DNA of 64,000 bases from Paulinella micropora (lineage: Eukaryota > Cercozoa > Imbricatea > Euglyphida). The notes under the pieces are model-generated. The model was not told where the DNA came from, searched no databases, and saw nothing but the letters and a program-made list of their open reading frames with translations. The position numbers were made by a program, and so were the translations under genes. The stretch covers positions 882,218 to 946,217 of the forward strand of contig BJOX01000094.1 of assembly GCA_009731375.1 (NCBI GenBank), written 5' to 3'. Position 1 is the first letter of the stretch, and every line of letters begins with the position of its first letter. Shown here in pieces: positions 36,506 to 49,200 of the stretch.

Positions 36506-36551
36506 CTATGGGTAGCGATTCCAGGAATCAAAATAGCGATTCTTATCTGTT
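36506..36551 (-). repeat. Right terminal inverted repeat of the nested transposon
   Basis: Reading on the - strand it begins AACAGATAAGAATCGCTA, matching the left end. It is followed on the + strand by CTTT (36552-36555) and the interrupted gag frame. Confidence 0.85.
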
Positions 36552-36555
36552 CTTT

Positions 36556-38330
36556 CTTCTGGAGCCTGTCCTTCCTTTCTCGCTCGAATCTCTCCTCATA
36601 CATCCAGTCCAGCTCTTCTCGTGCTTCACAGTACGATCTATAGCTTATGGGTATACCTGCCCTAATCTCATCTGAGGTTCTACAGTGTTCTAGGTCTTCT
36701 GGATCATACTCATCATCCTCTTCTGGATCTGAGTGTCCGTCTATTTCCCGTCTCTTCCTATCAAACTCTTTCCTCTTCTGTGCTGCCTGTTCTGGACTGA
36801 AGAACTTATGGGCATCGCCTGAGTGTAACTTACGCAAATATGCGTTCAACGTACCCCCCCTCGCTTCTACCTCGTGCCAGATTTTCATCAAGTGGGGCAT
36901 CGATCTCACTATCGAAAGGGCAAATTGATTGTCGTGAATCTTGGCCATGTCAAGTATCCCATAATCTATTATGGCTAAAAGTTCTGAGTAAAACTCGTTC
37001 TCGTTGCCGTCTGGGTCGTAACACAATCCCTCTTTCACTACTATCGGTTCTGCTCCCTTCGTCAGTGCGTATAGCAGCCTAGCTATCTCAGTCTTCTCAA
37101 GTCTTGGATGTTCTTCGCTATATCTGTACTCACACTCTCACTTAGCTCTTTCCTTAGCTTTCGTACTTTGAGTGTTCTTAGCTGCTCTTTCCTCTATGAC
37201 TTTTTCTCTCGTGGTTAGTGGTGTGCCTGCTGCATGCTTCAGAAATACTTCGTTAACAGCCCATTGGCAAAACACATCTGTCAGCAGTCCGTCTTCTTCA
37301 GCCACTCTCTCTCCTTGCCTCTTCGTCATTCTCACGATGTCTCCTGTTTCATCGTCTATTATTATTACACAGGTTATTCAGCTGTTCACTTATTCTCCTA
37401 AAGTATTCAAAGCCTATCACCTTTCCGTGTTCTGTGTCTCTTTTACTGCTCTTCCCCACAGGTGTGTCGTGTGTGTGTGTGTGTGTGTCACTTGCCTGCT
37501 GTGCTTGTGATTCTACACTGTCTCCTTCTCTATCTAACGGGGATGGACCTTGTGGCAGTAGCGATGGGGGCCGAGACTTCCCTTCTCTTGTCCCTCCTGC
37601 ACGCTCAACAGCCTCAGTGAATGTAGTCTCCCCTTCAGCTCTAGTCCCGCCGATCCTTGCCTCGTTCCCTGGCAAAACAGTATCATTCCGTGAAACTGAA
37701 CTAAATAACTACTTTCTTACCGGGTTTTTCGACACTTTGCCGGAACTTAGCGAGTCTTTCTTCCCGGATTTTGCCGTATCTTTGAGCGAGACTTGCTGTA
37801 CATGTGCACTCGCCCCCTTTCCCTCCCTCTCTCTCAGTATTCGGATCATTTCACTCTCTGATGGATAGTCACGGGAAGGACGTGGGCGATGTGACGGGTC
37901 TTGTGACAGATCAATAAACGAAAATAGGGGGTCTTGGCGAGCGTGATACCCGCACAAATCTGCATACGCTAGCCTTTTTGCTTCCTCCCCCCCGCCTTAC
38001 CCCAACTGCCCCCCTGTCCAAACTTAACTCCACACTGCTCTCCCTTCCAGTTTAGCACTTGACAACGAATGGGCCTGTTGTGTTGCTCTGAGGAGTGGAT
38101 GTAGTGGGATGTGGTGTTTCTTTCTTTCTCTGTCTAGAGTTCTGAGGGGGTGTGGGTGTCGGTTTTTCTTGTTCTTTCCGTTTCTCTTTCTCTTTTGATT
38201 GCGAGGGTTTTGGTTGCAATGGTGAGGGTTGCACGCGTTGCGTGTCTGGTGAGATTGACAATGTGAGGGCAGGAGTTGTTGTTGTAGAGGTGTCGGGGTT
38301 TGAGCACTAGTGAGAGTGCGTTGTGGAGGG
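36556..38330 (-). pseudogene. Copia Gag C-terminal and Gag-Pol linker remnants
   Basis: Several - strand frames (36556-37038, 37138-37335, 37349-37675, 37709-37957, 38024-38300) encode highly charged, Arg/Glu-rich protein. The frame nearest the nested element is interrupted by it at 36552. Multiple frameshifts separate the pieces. No domain beyond general Gag-like composition is seen. Confidence 0.6.
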
Positions 38331-38333
38331 TTG

Positions 38334-38867
38334 TCACAGTGGGGTCTGTCTCGGAGTGTGTTTCGAGCCAATGGAGCACTCGACAGTTCCCCCCCCCCCC
38401 CCCCCCCCCCCCCCCNNNNNNNNNNCCCCCCCCCCACGGGCTCTAGTGGGTTGTTCCAAGGGTTTGTTGTCACTTTGCTCCGTTTGAGGCTCACTTTCCT
38501 CCTCGCCCTTTTGCTCAGCTTCACGAGCAATTATTTTTTCCCCACTTTCAATGTTTCCCTCCATTGCATCCTCTCCACCCTCCATAATGACTAGCTCATA
38601 CTCTTCCTCTTCAGAGCTGTCTTTCCCCTCAGACTTATCTCCTTCTTCCTCTTCACCCTCCTCTCTTACTTCTCCTCTCATTAGAGTAACTCCTTTGGCT
38701 CCTTTCTTGCGAAACTTAGTCTTGCCATTCTTGTCTCTGTGCTTTTCTTTTGAGGAGTAAGAGTGAGCTAACTTTGAACTGGTTCGTTTGGGGTTTGGCT
38801 TGAGTTTGGGGCAAAAACGCTTAGTGTGTCCAGTTTGATAGCAGTTGTAGCATGTTGCCGTGAGCAA
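38334..38867 (-). pseudogene. Copia Gag zinc-knuckle segment
   Basis: Near the start of this - strand frame is CYNCYQTGHTKRFCP, a CX2CX4HX4C zinc knuckle that packages RNA in retroelement Gag proteins. It is followed by a Lys/Glu-rich tail. A poly-C run with a 10-N gap (38416-38425) interrupts the frame. Confidence 0.85.
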
Positions 38868-38983
38868 CCATTCCTGCTCTGAACTATCACCCCCATTACC
38901 TTCGCCCTTTTCCCCTTTCCCGTTCTTTGCCCAGTTCCTGTGTTTCTCCCTCTTTCCTCCTTTCTCTCCTCCCTCTCCCTCTC

Positions 38984-39544
38984 CTAGCAGTAGATTCGCT
39001 CCCTTACCCTCTCTCTTTCTCTCTCTCTCTCCTTCCTACGTTCCTTTCTGAGTCTCTTCTGCTTTGCTTCCCACAACACGTAAATTTCTCTTGCCGACTC
39101 TACCATGTCATCATGAGATGGCCTGCTCGCTGCTGCTAATCTATAATGATCATTGAGGTATGCAGGCCCATAGGCCTCATGCTCAGCTAGCTTCTCTAAC
39201 AACCCATTTACTGCTTCCTCTGGCTCAAAAGGCTTCCCTCTCAGGGCCTCTAGCCAGTTCTTCTGCAGTAGATGTTGTGTTAGATACTCATCCATATCCT
39301 CTGTTGGTCTCGGTCTCATCTCTTTAAATGCTTTCTCTTCGATATATCTTGCCGCACCACTTAGATTACCGTATTTTTCTTTGACAATGCCGACTTTCTC
39401 GAACGGGCAATGAACCTTTTTGCTGCGAAGAAATTGTATTACTTTAGCTTCCGAGAATGCTGTCGTAACGAGAAGTTGAAACATTCTGCAGCGATGCAGA
39501 TACTGCTGCTCTTCTCTGTACCTTTTCTTTCTTAGCAAGTACAC
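38984..39544 (-). pseudogene. Copia Gag capsid-like segment
   Basis: A 186-codon - strand frame, mostly helical in character (for example EEAVNGLLEKLAEHE), ends in an Arg/Glu-rich run. It is placed in Gag by position between the 5' LTR and the zinc knuckle. It resembles UBN2/retrotran-gag helical regions in style only; no motif is decisive. Confidence 0.55.
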
Positions 39545-39978
39545 ATCTTTGTTTCTTTCTTGTCATCGCTCTTTTCTTCTTTCTGTTCGCTTTTTCCTCC
39601 CAAGCTTTCTTCTCTTCCTTTGTGAGGTCTTTCAAGTTGGCAGGTTTGTCTGTGACTTCTGGTCTTGTGGTGTTTGGCTACCTCTCTGTCTCTGTTGTCG
39701 TGGTTGTTGTGTCTCTGTTTCTTCTTCTTCGTCTGATCCCTCTGGTGTGTCCACCTCGTGTGGTTCTCTCGGTTTTTCCATTTCTTCTGCTTTTCTCATC
39801 CTGTCTCTATCAAAACCATATTTTGTTTTTGCCGCTTTATGGTCTTTAAAAGCATCATGAAACATATCCCCGAGAGTTGTGACCATAGGCATACTCCTCT
39901 ATCTGATAATAGCATTGAACTCTGCAAATCCCTTTTGTTTCCGCTGAACACCTGTGTGTGAGACATCAATTGTCTCAT
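39444..39978 (-). pseudogene. Copia Gag N-terminal fragments
   Basis: Three overlapping - strand frames (39796-39978, 39632-39892, 39444-39635) cover the region after the 5' LTR. The middle one is acidic (GSDEEEETETQQ) and the others are basic. Frame changes between them indicate decay. Confidence 0.5.
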
Positions 39979-40027
39979 GTTAACCGCATGGTGCCGAAAA
40001 TTGTTTCCCCAGCCAGCGGCTCATAAC

Positions 40028-40354
40028 CGTTGATTAGGTAATTACCCTGTCACTCACGGACCTAATACCTTTACACTCCGGTTTGCTGAGGGACTCCGTT
40101 AGAAGCCACGATGCAAATCGACACTTTTAATTCGCAAGTAGATAGCAGAACTGACAAACTCAAAGGTAATAATGAAACTGAAATAAAGTCCGCACGACTG
40201 TAATCATTGCACAATGGTTAATGTCCAACCCTGAAATGCCAATATAGACCGTTACGATTATTGACTAGAACTATACGGTCATTCGACTATACGAATAAAT
40301 TACTTACCAGTCACAAAGTAATCACTAATAGTAAACGTAGTTATCCTACCAACG
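40028..40354 (-). repeat. 5' LTR of the copia element
   Basis: Partner of the LTR at 17033-17373. The inner side abuts the tRNA-Met-like primer-binding segment (about 40017-40028) and the outer side abuts GGGAG at 40355-40359. Confidence 0.9.
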
Positions 40355-40359
40355 GGGAG

Positions 40360-40985
40360 GCAACTCAGTGTCGCAAGTTGAAGGGCCGGGTTGTTGTCAT
40401 GACACTAAAAGGGAAGCTTTGGCACTCTGGTTCTGACTCGAACCTGTCATGATAATATCGTCCGTTCCAAACGCGTTCGATACTGAGACCTTCTCCGCCG
40501 AAGGTTTCGTTAGGTCACAGTGACCGGCGTCGGGAAGGAAAAGAAGACAGCACCGTCATCATCTGGTCTGCTACCACTCAAGTTTTTCAAGTTTTTATAT
40601 ACCGTGGCAAACACTCACGGTTTATTAATCAGTAATAGAGAACTTGATACCTGCCACTCACCTCATAGAGATGAGTGGGAAGAGTGAGGGATGGCCAGAG
40701 AGTATATGTAGAGAAGAGAAAAAAATAGGCCAGGTGAAAAACTTTGGGAACTTGATAAGGACTGAGGCGAGAGAACTTCCGAAAGCAAAGAACAACAAAG
40801 TGATCGGAAGTCACAAAAGTGTTGGAACTAATACTATGATCTTAACTAATAGCTCAGGGCCGGCAGTATCAGAGAAACGGTGTCGGTAGAGCCTTTACTT
40901 ATGATCCTGCCAGTCAAGTTACGTGGCGCGTTCTGTTGGCGCGGCGGCGCCTTTCTTATTAAAGCTGTAGTACTGCTGATACTCG
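40360..40985. other. Unique flank right of the retrotransposon
   Basis: If the retrotransposon and one GGGAG are left out, the frame entering at 17027 continues here in phase for about 30 codons to a stop near 40450. The insertion therefore may have hit a coding exon, but I cannot identify the protein. The rest (40455-40985) shows no supported gene. Confidence 0.4.
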
Positions 40986-41175
40986 GAGAGCTTGGAGAGG
41001 TAGAGAGAGGTAGGAGAGAGGGAGAGAGACAGAGGGACAGTGAAGCGAGAAAAAGAGAAAGAGAGAAAGAGAAAAAGAGAGAGTAGGGAAAGGGAGAGAG
41101 AAACGGAGAAAGATAAAGTGAGGTAGAGATAGGTAGAGATAGGTAGAGATAGGTAGAGGGAGAGAGGGAGAGAGA

Positions 41176-41211
<36 letters not shown>

Positions 41212-41242
41212 AGAAGATAGAGAGAATCAGAAGAGAAAGAAT

Positions 41243-41282
<40 letters not shown>

Positions 41283-41283
41283 A

Positions 41284-41327
<44 letters not shown>

Positions 41328-41732
41328 NNNNNNNNNNNNNNNNNNNNNNNNNNNNNNNNNNNNNNNNNNNNNNNNNNNNNNNNNNNNNNNNNNNNNNNNN
41401 NNNNNNNNNNNNNNNNNNNNNNNNNNNNNNNNNNNNNNNNNNNNNNNNNNNNNNNNNNNNNNNNNNNNNNNNNNNNNNNNNNNNNNNNNNNNNNNNNNNN
41501 NNNNNNNNNNNNNNNNNNNNNNNNNNNNNNNNNNNNNNNNNNNNNNNNNNNNNNNNNNNNNNNNNNNNNNNNNNNNNNNNNNNNNNNNNNNNNNNNNNNN
41601 NNNNNNNNNNNNNNNNNNNNNNNNNNNNNNNNNNNNNNNNNNNNNNNNNNNNNNNNNNNNNNNNNNNNNNNNNNNNNNNNNNNNNNNNNNNNNNNNNNNN
41701 NNNNNNNNNNNNNNNNNNNNNNNNNNNNNNNN

Positions 41733-41771
<39 letters not shown>

Positions 41772-41820
41772 AGAGAGAGAGAGAGAGATACATACATACA
41801 TACATACATACATACATACA

Positions 41821-41851
<31 letters not shown>

Positions 41852-41938
41852 CATACATACATACATACATGCATACTTACATACATGCATACATACATAA
41901 ATGCATACATACATACATGAAGCGAGAGAGAGAGAGAG

Positions 41939-41983
<45 letters not shown>

Positions 41984-42012
41984 AAGAGAGAGGGAGAGGT
42001 CCAGAGACAGAC

Positions 42013-42073
<61 letters not shown>

Positions 42074-42095
42074 AAGACATACATGCATACATACG

Positions 42096-42157
<62 letters not shown>

Positions 42158-42225
42158 TAGATAGATAGATAGATACATACATACATACATACATACGCAC
42201 ATACACACATGCATACATGCATACA

Positions 42226-42270
<45 letters not shown>

Positions 42271-42322
42271 CAGAATACATACATACATACATACATGCAT
42301 ACATACATGCATACATACATAC

Positions 42323-42353
<31 letters not shown>

Positions 42354-44663
42354 CATACATACATACATACATGCATGCATACATGCATACACACATACAT
42401 ACATACATACATATGGGGAAGGGGGGGGGGGGGGGGGGGAAAAAAAAAANNNNNNNNNNGAGAAATACATACAAATGCTAGGAAATAAGTTCATGAAATA
42501 GAGACCTTGCTTCCCACTAGGAAATAAGTTCATGAAACAGTAACAAAGCAAACATAACCAAAGCTATATATATATGCAATAAACAGGATGTACTAAGGAT
42601 GCATATTATAAATGACATAAATTCATGTGTTATGAGCTACGTATGTAATATATATATATGTAAAACAACCTCTATGTATGTAATATATATATGTCTAAAA
42701 CAAAGTGGACTGCTTGCGACACTAGCGGACGACATTCTGCACATACATACATATATACATACATACATACATACATAATACATACATACATACATACATA
42801 CAGGCAAAGCAACATACATGCATACTTGCAGACATGCAGACATACATACATACATACATACGTACATACGTACATACATACATACATACAACACACACAT
42901 ACATACATGCATGCATACATATATATATACATACATACATACATACATACATATACATACGTACATACATACATACATGCATAACATACTTGCATATTAC
43001 ACTTGCATAACATACATACATACATACATACATACATACATGCATGCATGCATGCATGCATGCATGCATGCATGCATAATACATACATACATACATACAT
43101 ACATACATGCATACATGCATGCATGCATGCATGCATACATACATACATACATACATACATACATACATACATGCATGCATGCATGCATACATACATACAT
43201 ACATACACACACATACATGCATGCATACATACATACATACATACATACATACATGCATGCATACATACATACATGCATACATACATACATGCATACATAC
43301 ATACATGCATACATACATACATACATACATACATACATACATGCATACATACATACATACATACATACATTCAAATCATTAACATGCATGCATTACATAA
43401 CATACATACATACATACATACATACATACATACATGCATACATGCATACATGCATACGTGCATAAATACATACATAAATACATACATAAATACACATATA
43501 AATACATACATACATACATACATACATACATGCATGCATGCATGCATGCATGCGTACAATGCATGTATGCGCACATACATACATACATACATACATACAT
43601 AGATGGATGCATACATGCATACCTACATACCTAAATACCTACATACATACATACATACATACATACATACATACATACATACATGCATGCATACGTAAAT
43701 ACATACATACATACATACATACATACATACATACATGCATGCATGGGTGCAAGCAGACATGGATACATACATACATACAAACATACAGACATACATATAC
43801 ATACATATACACATACATATACACATACATATACACATACATATACATATACATATACATATACATGTGCACACATACATACATACGTACATACAAACAT
43901 ACAAACATACATACATACATACAGACACATACATACATACATACATACATACATACATGCATACATACATACATACATACATACATGCGTACATACATAC
44001 ATACATACATACATACATACATACATACATGCGTACATACATACATACATACATACATACATACATACAAACATAAATATTACATACATACATGCATACA
44101 TACATACATACATGCACACATACATACATACATACATGGGTACAAGCAGATATGGATACAACCATACATACATACATACAAACATACATACATACAACAC
44201 ACGCACACACACACACATACATACATACATACATACATTACAATGTTACGTACGTACATACGTAGATACATACATACATACATACATACATACATACATA
44301 CATAGATACATACATACATACATGCATGCATACATGCATACATACATACATACATATATACATACAACATACATACATACATACATACATACATACGTAC
44401 ATAGGTACGTACATAGTGCATATATACCTACATACATGCACATACATACACATACATACACGCATACATGCATACATGCATGCATACATACATACATACA
44501 TACATACATACATACATAAATACATACATACATACATACCATACATACATGCATACATACATACATACATACATACATACAGACATACATACATACATGC
44601 ATACATACATACATACATACATACATTACATACATACATTACATACATACATACATACATATA

Positions 44664-44694
<31 letters not shown>

Positions 44695-44822
44695 GTCATA
44701 CATGCATGCATCCATACATACATACATACATACATACATGCATACATACATGCATACATACATACGTACGTACGTACATACGTACGTACGTACGTACGTA
44801 CGTACGTACATACATACATTCG

Positions 44823-44854
<32 letters not shown>

Positions 44855-44920
44855 CATATACATACATACATACATACATACATACACACATACATACATA
44901 CATACATACATACATACACA

Positions 44921-44951
<31 letters not shown>

Positions 44952-45190
44952 GTCATACATGCATACACATACATACATACTCATACATATGTACATACAT
45001 ACATACATACAGACGGACAGGCTTAAAAAGAAGTACAGTCAGGTAAGTGTAGAAACATGCAGAAAAAAGACTGGGCTGATCGACAAAGAGACAGAGAGAC
45101 GATCTGTCAGACGCAGACAGACATAAAGACAGACACACAGGCAGGCAGGCAGGCAGGCACGCTAGACAAGCAGACAGACAGGTAGACAGA
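40985..45190. repeat. (GA)n and (ATAC/ATGC)n microsatellite block with gaps
   Basis: GA-rich repeats (40990-41780) with 405 N at 41328-41732. ATAC, GA and GATA runs follow to about 42415, then poly-G/poly-A with a 10-N gap (42450-42459). About 250 bases of less repetitive sequence (42460-42740) carry a tandem AGGAAATAAGTTCATGAAA pair. ATAC/ATGC repeats run to 45010 and CAGACA/CAGG repeats to 45190. ORFs in the tetranucleotides are artefacts. Confidence 0.95.
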
Positions 45191-45191
45191 A

Positions 45192-45321
45192 GGTGATTAC
45201 CGCTTTTGTGCAGGTATTTTTAAAAACGTGCAGTTATTTTTTGCAGAGATAAGCACCCTTTTAGGGACATTTTAGGGATATTTTAGAGAGGTGATTACCG
45301 CTTTTCCGCAGGTATTTTTTT
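45192..45321 (+). repeat. Left-end subterminal direct repeats of the element
   Basis: GGTGATTACCGCTTTT followed by YGCAGGTATTTTT occurs at 45192-45221 and 45290-45319, 98 bases apart. TTTTAGGGA-type words lie between. This is the likely left terminal repeat; confirmation needs the right end. Confidence 0.6.
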
Positions 45322-45478
45322 CAATGCCTGTAAAAAATCGACCTTTTAGGACCCAAATCGCCAAAAATCAACAAACAAGAAATCAAGAGGAAATCAAAAA
45401 AGGAAGAAGGAAATTAAATATTTATCATTTAATTAATTATCATTTAAAAAAATATAATTCTAACTATATAAAAAAAAG

Positions 45479-45778
45479 ATGCTATCAACAAAAGTCGTCG
45501 GGGTATCATTTGGAGGAAGACAGGAAAATTTGTTATATCTAAAAAGCAAACCTCTAATCAAAGTTTTCATAGTTCCTGAACCAGAAAATAAATTTGATAA
45601 AAATGCTATTAGGGTGGAAACAGAAGAAGGAAGACAGTTAGGATATATAGGAAAACATACAGCCGAAACTTTATCCAAAAAGATAACAAAAAAGCAACAA
45701 GTTTCTTATAAAATATATGGTGGCGGGTTAGGCAAAAATTACGGAATGGAGGTAATAATTAATTTTTCATTTATATAA
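45479..45778 (+). CDS. HIRAN-domain protein
   Basis: A 99-residue protein starting at ATG 45479 behind an AT-rich leader. It fits a single HIRAN domain: TKVVGVSFGGRQ at the start, VPEPENKFDKNAIRVE in the middle (the conserved E-P-x-N-x-x-D-x-N-A-V box) and LGYIGKHTAETLS after it. HIRAN domains bind 3' ends of single-stranded DNA, as in HLTF, and occur alone in phages and eukaryotic viruses. It is the first gene of the element and precedes the polymerase, so a role in DNA replication or end recognition is likely but inferred. Confidence 0.85.
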   Translation: MLSTKVVGVSFGGRQENLLYLKSKPLIKVFIVPEPENKFDKNAIRVETEEGRQLGYIGKHTAETLSKKITKKQQVSYKIYGGGLGKNYGMEVIINFSFI

Positions 45779-45819
45779 TTATGATTATTATTATATAACA
45801 GTTTTGGTTTTGGTGAAAT

Positions 45820-46074
45820 ATGCCATCTCAAAGCGGACCAGTCGGCACTGTAAAGTTAGGGCGACCTGCTAAATATACATCTGTTGAAGAAAAGAAAAAA
45901 GCTCATTACGAGGCTTCAAGAAGATATGTCTTAAAAAATCCAGAAATGTATAGAAAGGCTGGTGTTTCATATTACGAAAGGAATAAAGAAACCATATCGG
46001 CGAGGCGGAAGGAGCGATATGCTATGAAAAAGAAACAAAAAATGGAAAGTGTTGTAGAAGTTGAAATACGGTAA
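45820..46074 (+). CDS. Small basic protein, possible DNA-binding
   Basis: 84 residues from ATG 45820. It has an AT-hook-like GRPAKYTS near residue 14 and Lys/Arg/Tyr-rich repeats of the form Y-x-x-x-N-K/P-E (YVLKNPEMYRK, YYERNKETISARRKERY). Such strings are common in small viral and phage DNA-binding proteins. I do not recognise a named family. It sits between the HIRAN gene and the polymerase on the same strand. Confidence 0.6.
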   Translation: MPSQSGPVGTVKLGRPAKYTSVEEKKKAHYEASRRYVLKNPEMYRKAGVSYYERNKETISARRKERYAMKKKQKMESVVEVEIR

Positions 46075-46204
46075 AACTAATTAATTATTTTTTTCTAATA
46101 AAAATTTTTTACATTAATATAATTATCATCTAAACAAATACCACAAGTATAATATAAATCATTGGGATTAATACCAAACTAAAAAATCTATTCCACAATA
46201 TACA

Positions 46205-49200
46205 ATGTCATACAAGCCACCTCTACCCCCTAGACCAAACAAGCAATATGTCCAGCTTCTTCAAGCCAGGGAAAATCTCCGCGAGGTTAAGACAAGGGAA
46301 GCGAAGCAAGCAGAGTTTAAGAGACACAATTACAAATTTATAAGATACAGACGGATAAACTCAATATTAATCAAATTTAAGGACCTGGATATAAGCTTCT
46401 ATGATACTGACACATTAGAACGGGAGGTTTTCATACCAGCCATACTACGAGCGAGAAGGGAAGGTATGACGAACAATGCCGATGTCAATATATCTATAAC
46501 ATACACCTCAGCCCCAGCTAATATACGATACGACCACTATTCTAAAAAGCAAACTTTCAATTCATTCCTACTCCGCGAATATGACACCAAGTTTATGGAT
46601 GCTCTACACGAGTTCAACATAAACAACATTGAAGCTAGCGAGAATGGATACGAAAGGACAATACAATATGTAGAAATAATATTCGTTCAAGAGAACGGCG
46701 GAGGATGCTATGAAGGCACCAGAGAGAAAAAGGAGAAAGTTGAAGAAGGTAGAAGAATATCTCCGCCGAGCAAAAATAACAACTGCTTATTCTTCTTATG
46801 TAAGGATATGCTAGATATCTATCCGATTAACAAGAAGCAGTGTAATATAGTCCGAGCCAAATTCAACCTCCCACCAAACTCGCCGATACCATTTTCAATA
46901 GCGGTTGAAATATTGAAAATATATGTTCAGGAAGGGAAGACATACGAAATAACCGACCATATTACGAAACAAACAGTCAGAACAAACGAAGAAGGGCAAG
47001 AACCCAACAAACTAATCTTTTTGGAGGATAATCATTATTACGGATTAGTTAAGAAGTTTAAGAAGAAATGTGAAGATTGCTTACGAGTATATATCAATAA
47101 TCATAAGTGTAATCTTAACAGGAAAAAATATGCGGACATTATGTTGAAGAAGAATAACAAAAGGCACATAATAACTAAATTCAGAGAAGAAGAAAAAATG
47201 AATAACCACGAGGTGCTTCATTATGATTTGGAGACATTTAGAAATACAACCATCGCGAACGGTCAAGAAATCCACGACTGCTACATTGTCGGATATACTC
47301 AGGGCTCTGAGGGTTTCAAATACATAGCTGGTAAAGATTGTATAAGTCAATTCGTAGACCTAATAATTGAACGAGGCAATAAGATAAAAGAAGGATGGGT
47401 GCCGAAGAAAAAGGGGGACAAACCGCCAGTTCTTTATGTTAATGGTTTTAACGGAGCGAACTTTGACCACTACTTCATACACCAAGAATTAATTAAAAGG
47501 GGTATTAAGATTAAGTCGTCAAAAATTAACAACGGCTCTATTATCTGCTTAGAGTTTGAAAATGTTAAAATGTGGGACCTGAGAAAGCACACTCAGGGAA
47601 GCCTTAAAGCAAATCTTGAAAGTATGGGATGCGAAATTCTCAAAGGCGACTTTGACCACAACTCAGCCAGACCGTGGGAGGATATGGAAGAAAAGATGAA
47701 GCAGGACTGTCTAGCCTATCTTAAAAACGATGTTATGGGTTTGAAAGAAATATACGATAAGTTAAACACTCCGATATTCACAACTCATAAAGTCAATCTA
47801 ACTTCAAAAATCTCAACTTCAAGTCTCGCTTTCAACATATGGAAGAAATATGTAGATAACAAATACGAAGTTAGACTTCCAACGGTGGAGCAGGAGCGAG
47901 CATTTAGAAAAGCCGTTATCGGAGGCAGGACTTACCCTTCTAAGAGGCGGTTTATTTCTAAGCAATATGAGCGATACCTAAAAAAAGAAATCACCTTTGA
48001 TGAAATAGTTGATTATCTTGTAGATGCGGATGTCGTATCTTTGTATCCAACCGCGATGTTGTTAGCTTTTATGGTTGGCGATATACTGGAAACGATTGGA
48101 CCATTTGACCCGCGAAACCTTCAAATCGGTATTTACAACCTTGACTACATTTCACCAAAAAACATACTCCATTCAAGGATTGGTCAGCGGGACCGTATGG
48201 GCTCCCTTAAATGGCGACTAGAAGATATGAAGGACCAATGGCTAACGAGTGTAGATATTGAGGATATGGTGGCCGAAGGTTATACGGTCCATATACATAA
48301 AGGATACTACACAGTCAAATCGGAATGTGTCTTCAAACAATACATAGACGATATGTTTAAGGCGAAGGAAAATGCGGAGAAAGGTAGCCCGCAATATCTG
48401 CTCGCTAAACTGTTTATGAATAGCCTATACGGTAAGATGATACAGAGACCGATACCTTCAATAACAGCATACATAACCACTAACGAAGAATACTGGAAAT
48501 TCTGGAACAGTAATCAAATAACCGACATTGTTAAATTTACCGACAAAGAAGGCAAAGATTTATGGCACATATCGGGTCTTCCTCGTAATCCAATCTTATT
48601 AGAAAAAAGCATAACCAAGCCGACACATTATGGGGCATTCATACTAGCATATAGCCGTCGCATTATGTATAATTATATTAAGGAAGCCAACCCGAACGGA
48701 ACCATTGAAGACGACTTTTATTACACCGATACGGACAGTCTCCAAATCCACACGAGATGTGCCAAGTATATCAAGAATATGGGCAATAAGAAACTGGGCG
48801 GTATAAGCGACGACTTAGGCGATGGGTGTAAGATAATAAAAGGTATATGGATAGCACCTAAACTTTATATGTTGGAATTTACAACCCAAGACGCTTTCAC
48901 CGCTGGTATGACCAAAAACGACCTCAAACATATTTCAAAAGGGGTTCATATTGAAACAGCCGAAAATGGAGTTAAACGATATTTCCATTTTAGGGGTAAA
49001 GGCTTAAATGCTAATCAACTCAACTACGATGTATATGATAAGATGGATAGAGGCGAAAGCATTGAAAATGTTAGGGAATTTCAAATGAAAAAAATACACA
49101 TTGACAGAAACAGCAAACAGCAACAAATCCCACATTTTAGCATTTTACATATGGCGAATGTTAAAAAACAAGTTAATGAGAATAAGTGGGCGGGCCGTAA

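Larger units (their letters stand above)
21832..36551. mobile_element. 14.7-kb DNA transposon nested in the copia element
   Basis: Both ends carry an inverted repeat beginning AACWGATAAGAATCGCT (21832-21877 left, 36506-36551 right). Identity is roughly 75-80 percent over about 45 bases. The flanks show CTTT (21828-21831 and 36552-36555). Leaving out the element and one CTTT brings the copia gag and protease frames back into register, which independently fixes the boundaries. Inside are two divergent genes, a DUF7869-type protein on - and a ParB/methyltransferase-like protein on +, and many copies of a short palindrome-ended element. TIRs of this size with a 4-bp duplication would suit Academ-type or a related superfamily, but the class is not settled by what I can see. 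Confidence 0.85.
17033..40354 (-). mobile_element. Ty1/copia-type LTR retrotransposon, degenerate, carrying a nested insertion
   Basis: The element lies on the - strand. It has LTRs at 40028-40354 (5') and 17033-17373 (3'), both bounded by CGTT..AACG and flanked by the 5-bp direct repeat GGGAG (17028-17032 and 40355-40359). Next to the 5' LTR, reading on the - strand, GGTTATGAGCC resembles the complement of a tRNA-Met anticodon arm, the half-tRNA primer type known for Drosophila copia. A purine tract (AAGGGGGAGCG) sits just before the 3' LTR. The order gag, protease, integrase, reverse transcriptase is that of copia (integrase before RT). Frameshifts and the 14.7-kb insertion make it inactive. 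The LTRs differ by small indels and substitutions, so it is not a very recent insertion. Confidence 0.9.

Noticed and set aside
41869-45126. Long ORFs in the (ATAC/ATGC) block
   Set aside because: Simple-sequence artefacts with no composition other than Tyr, Ile, His, Thr, Met, Cys and Val in periodic order.
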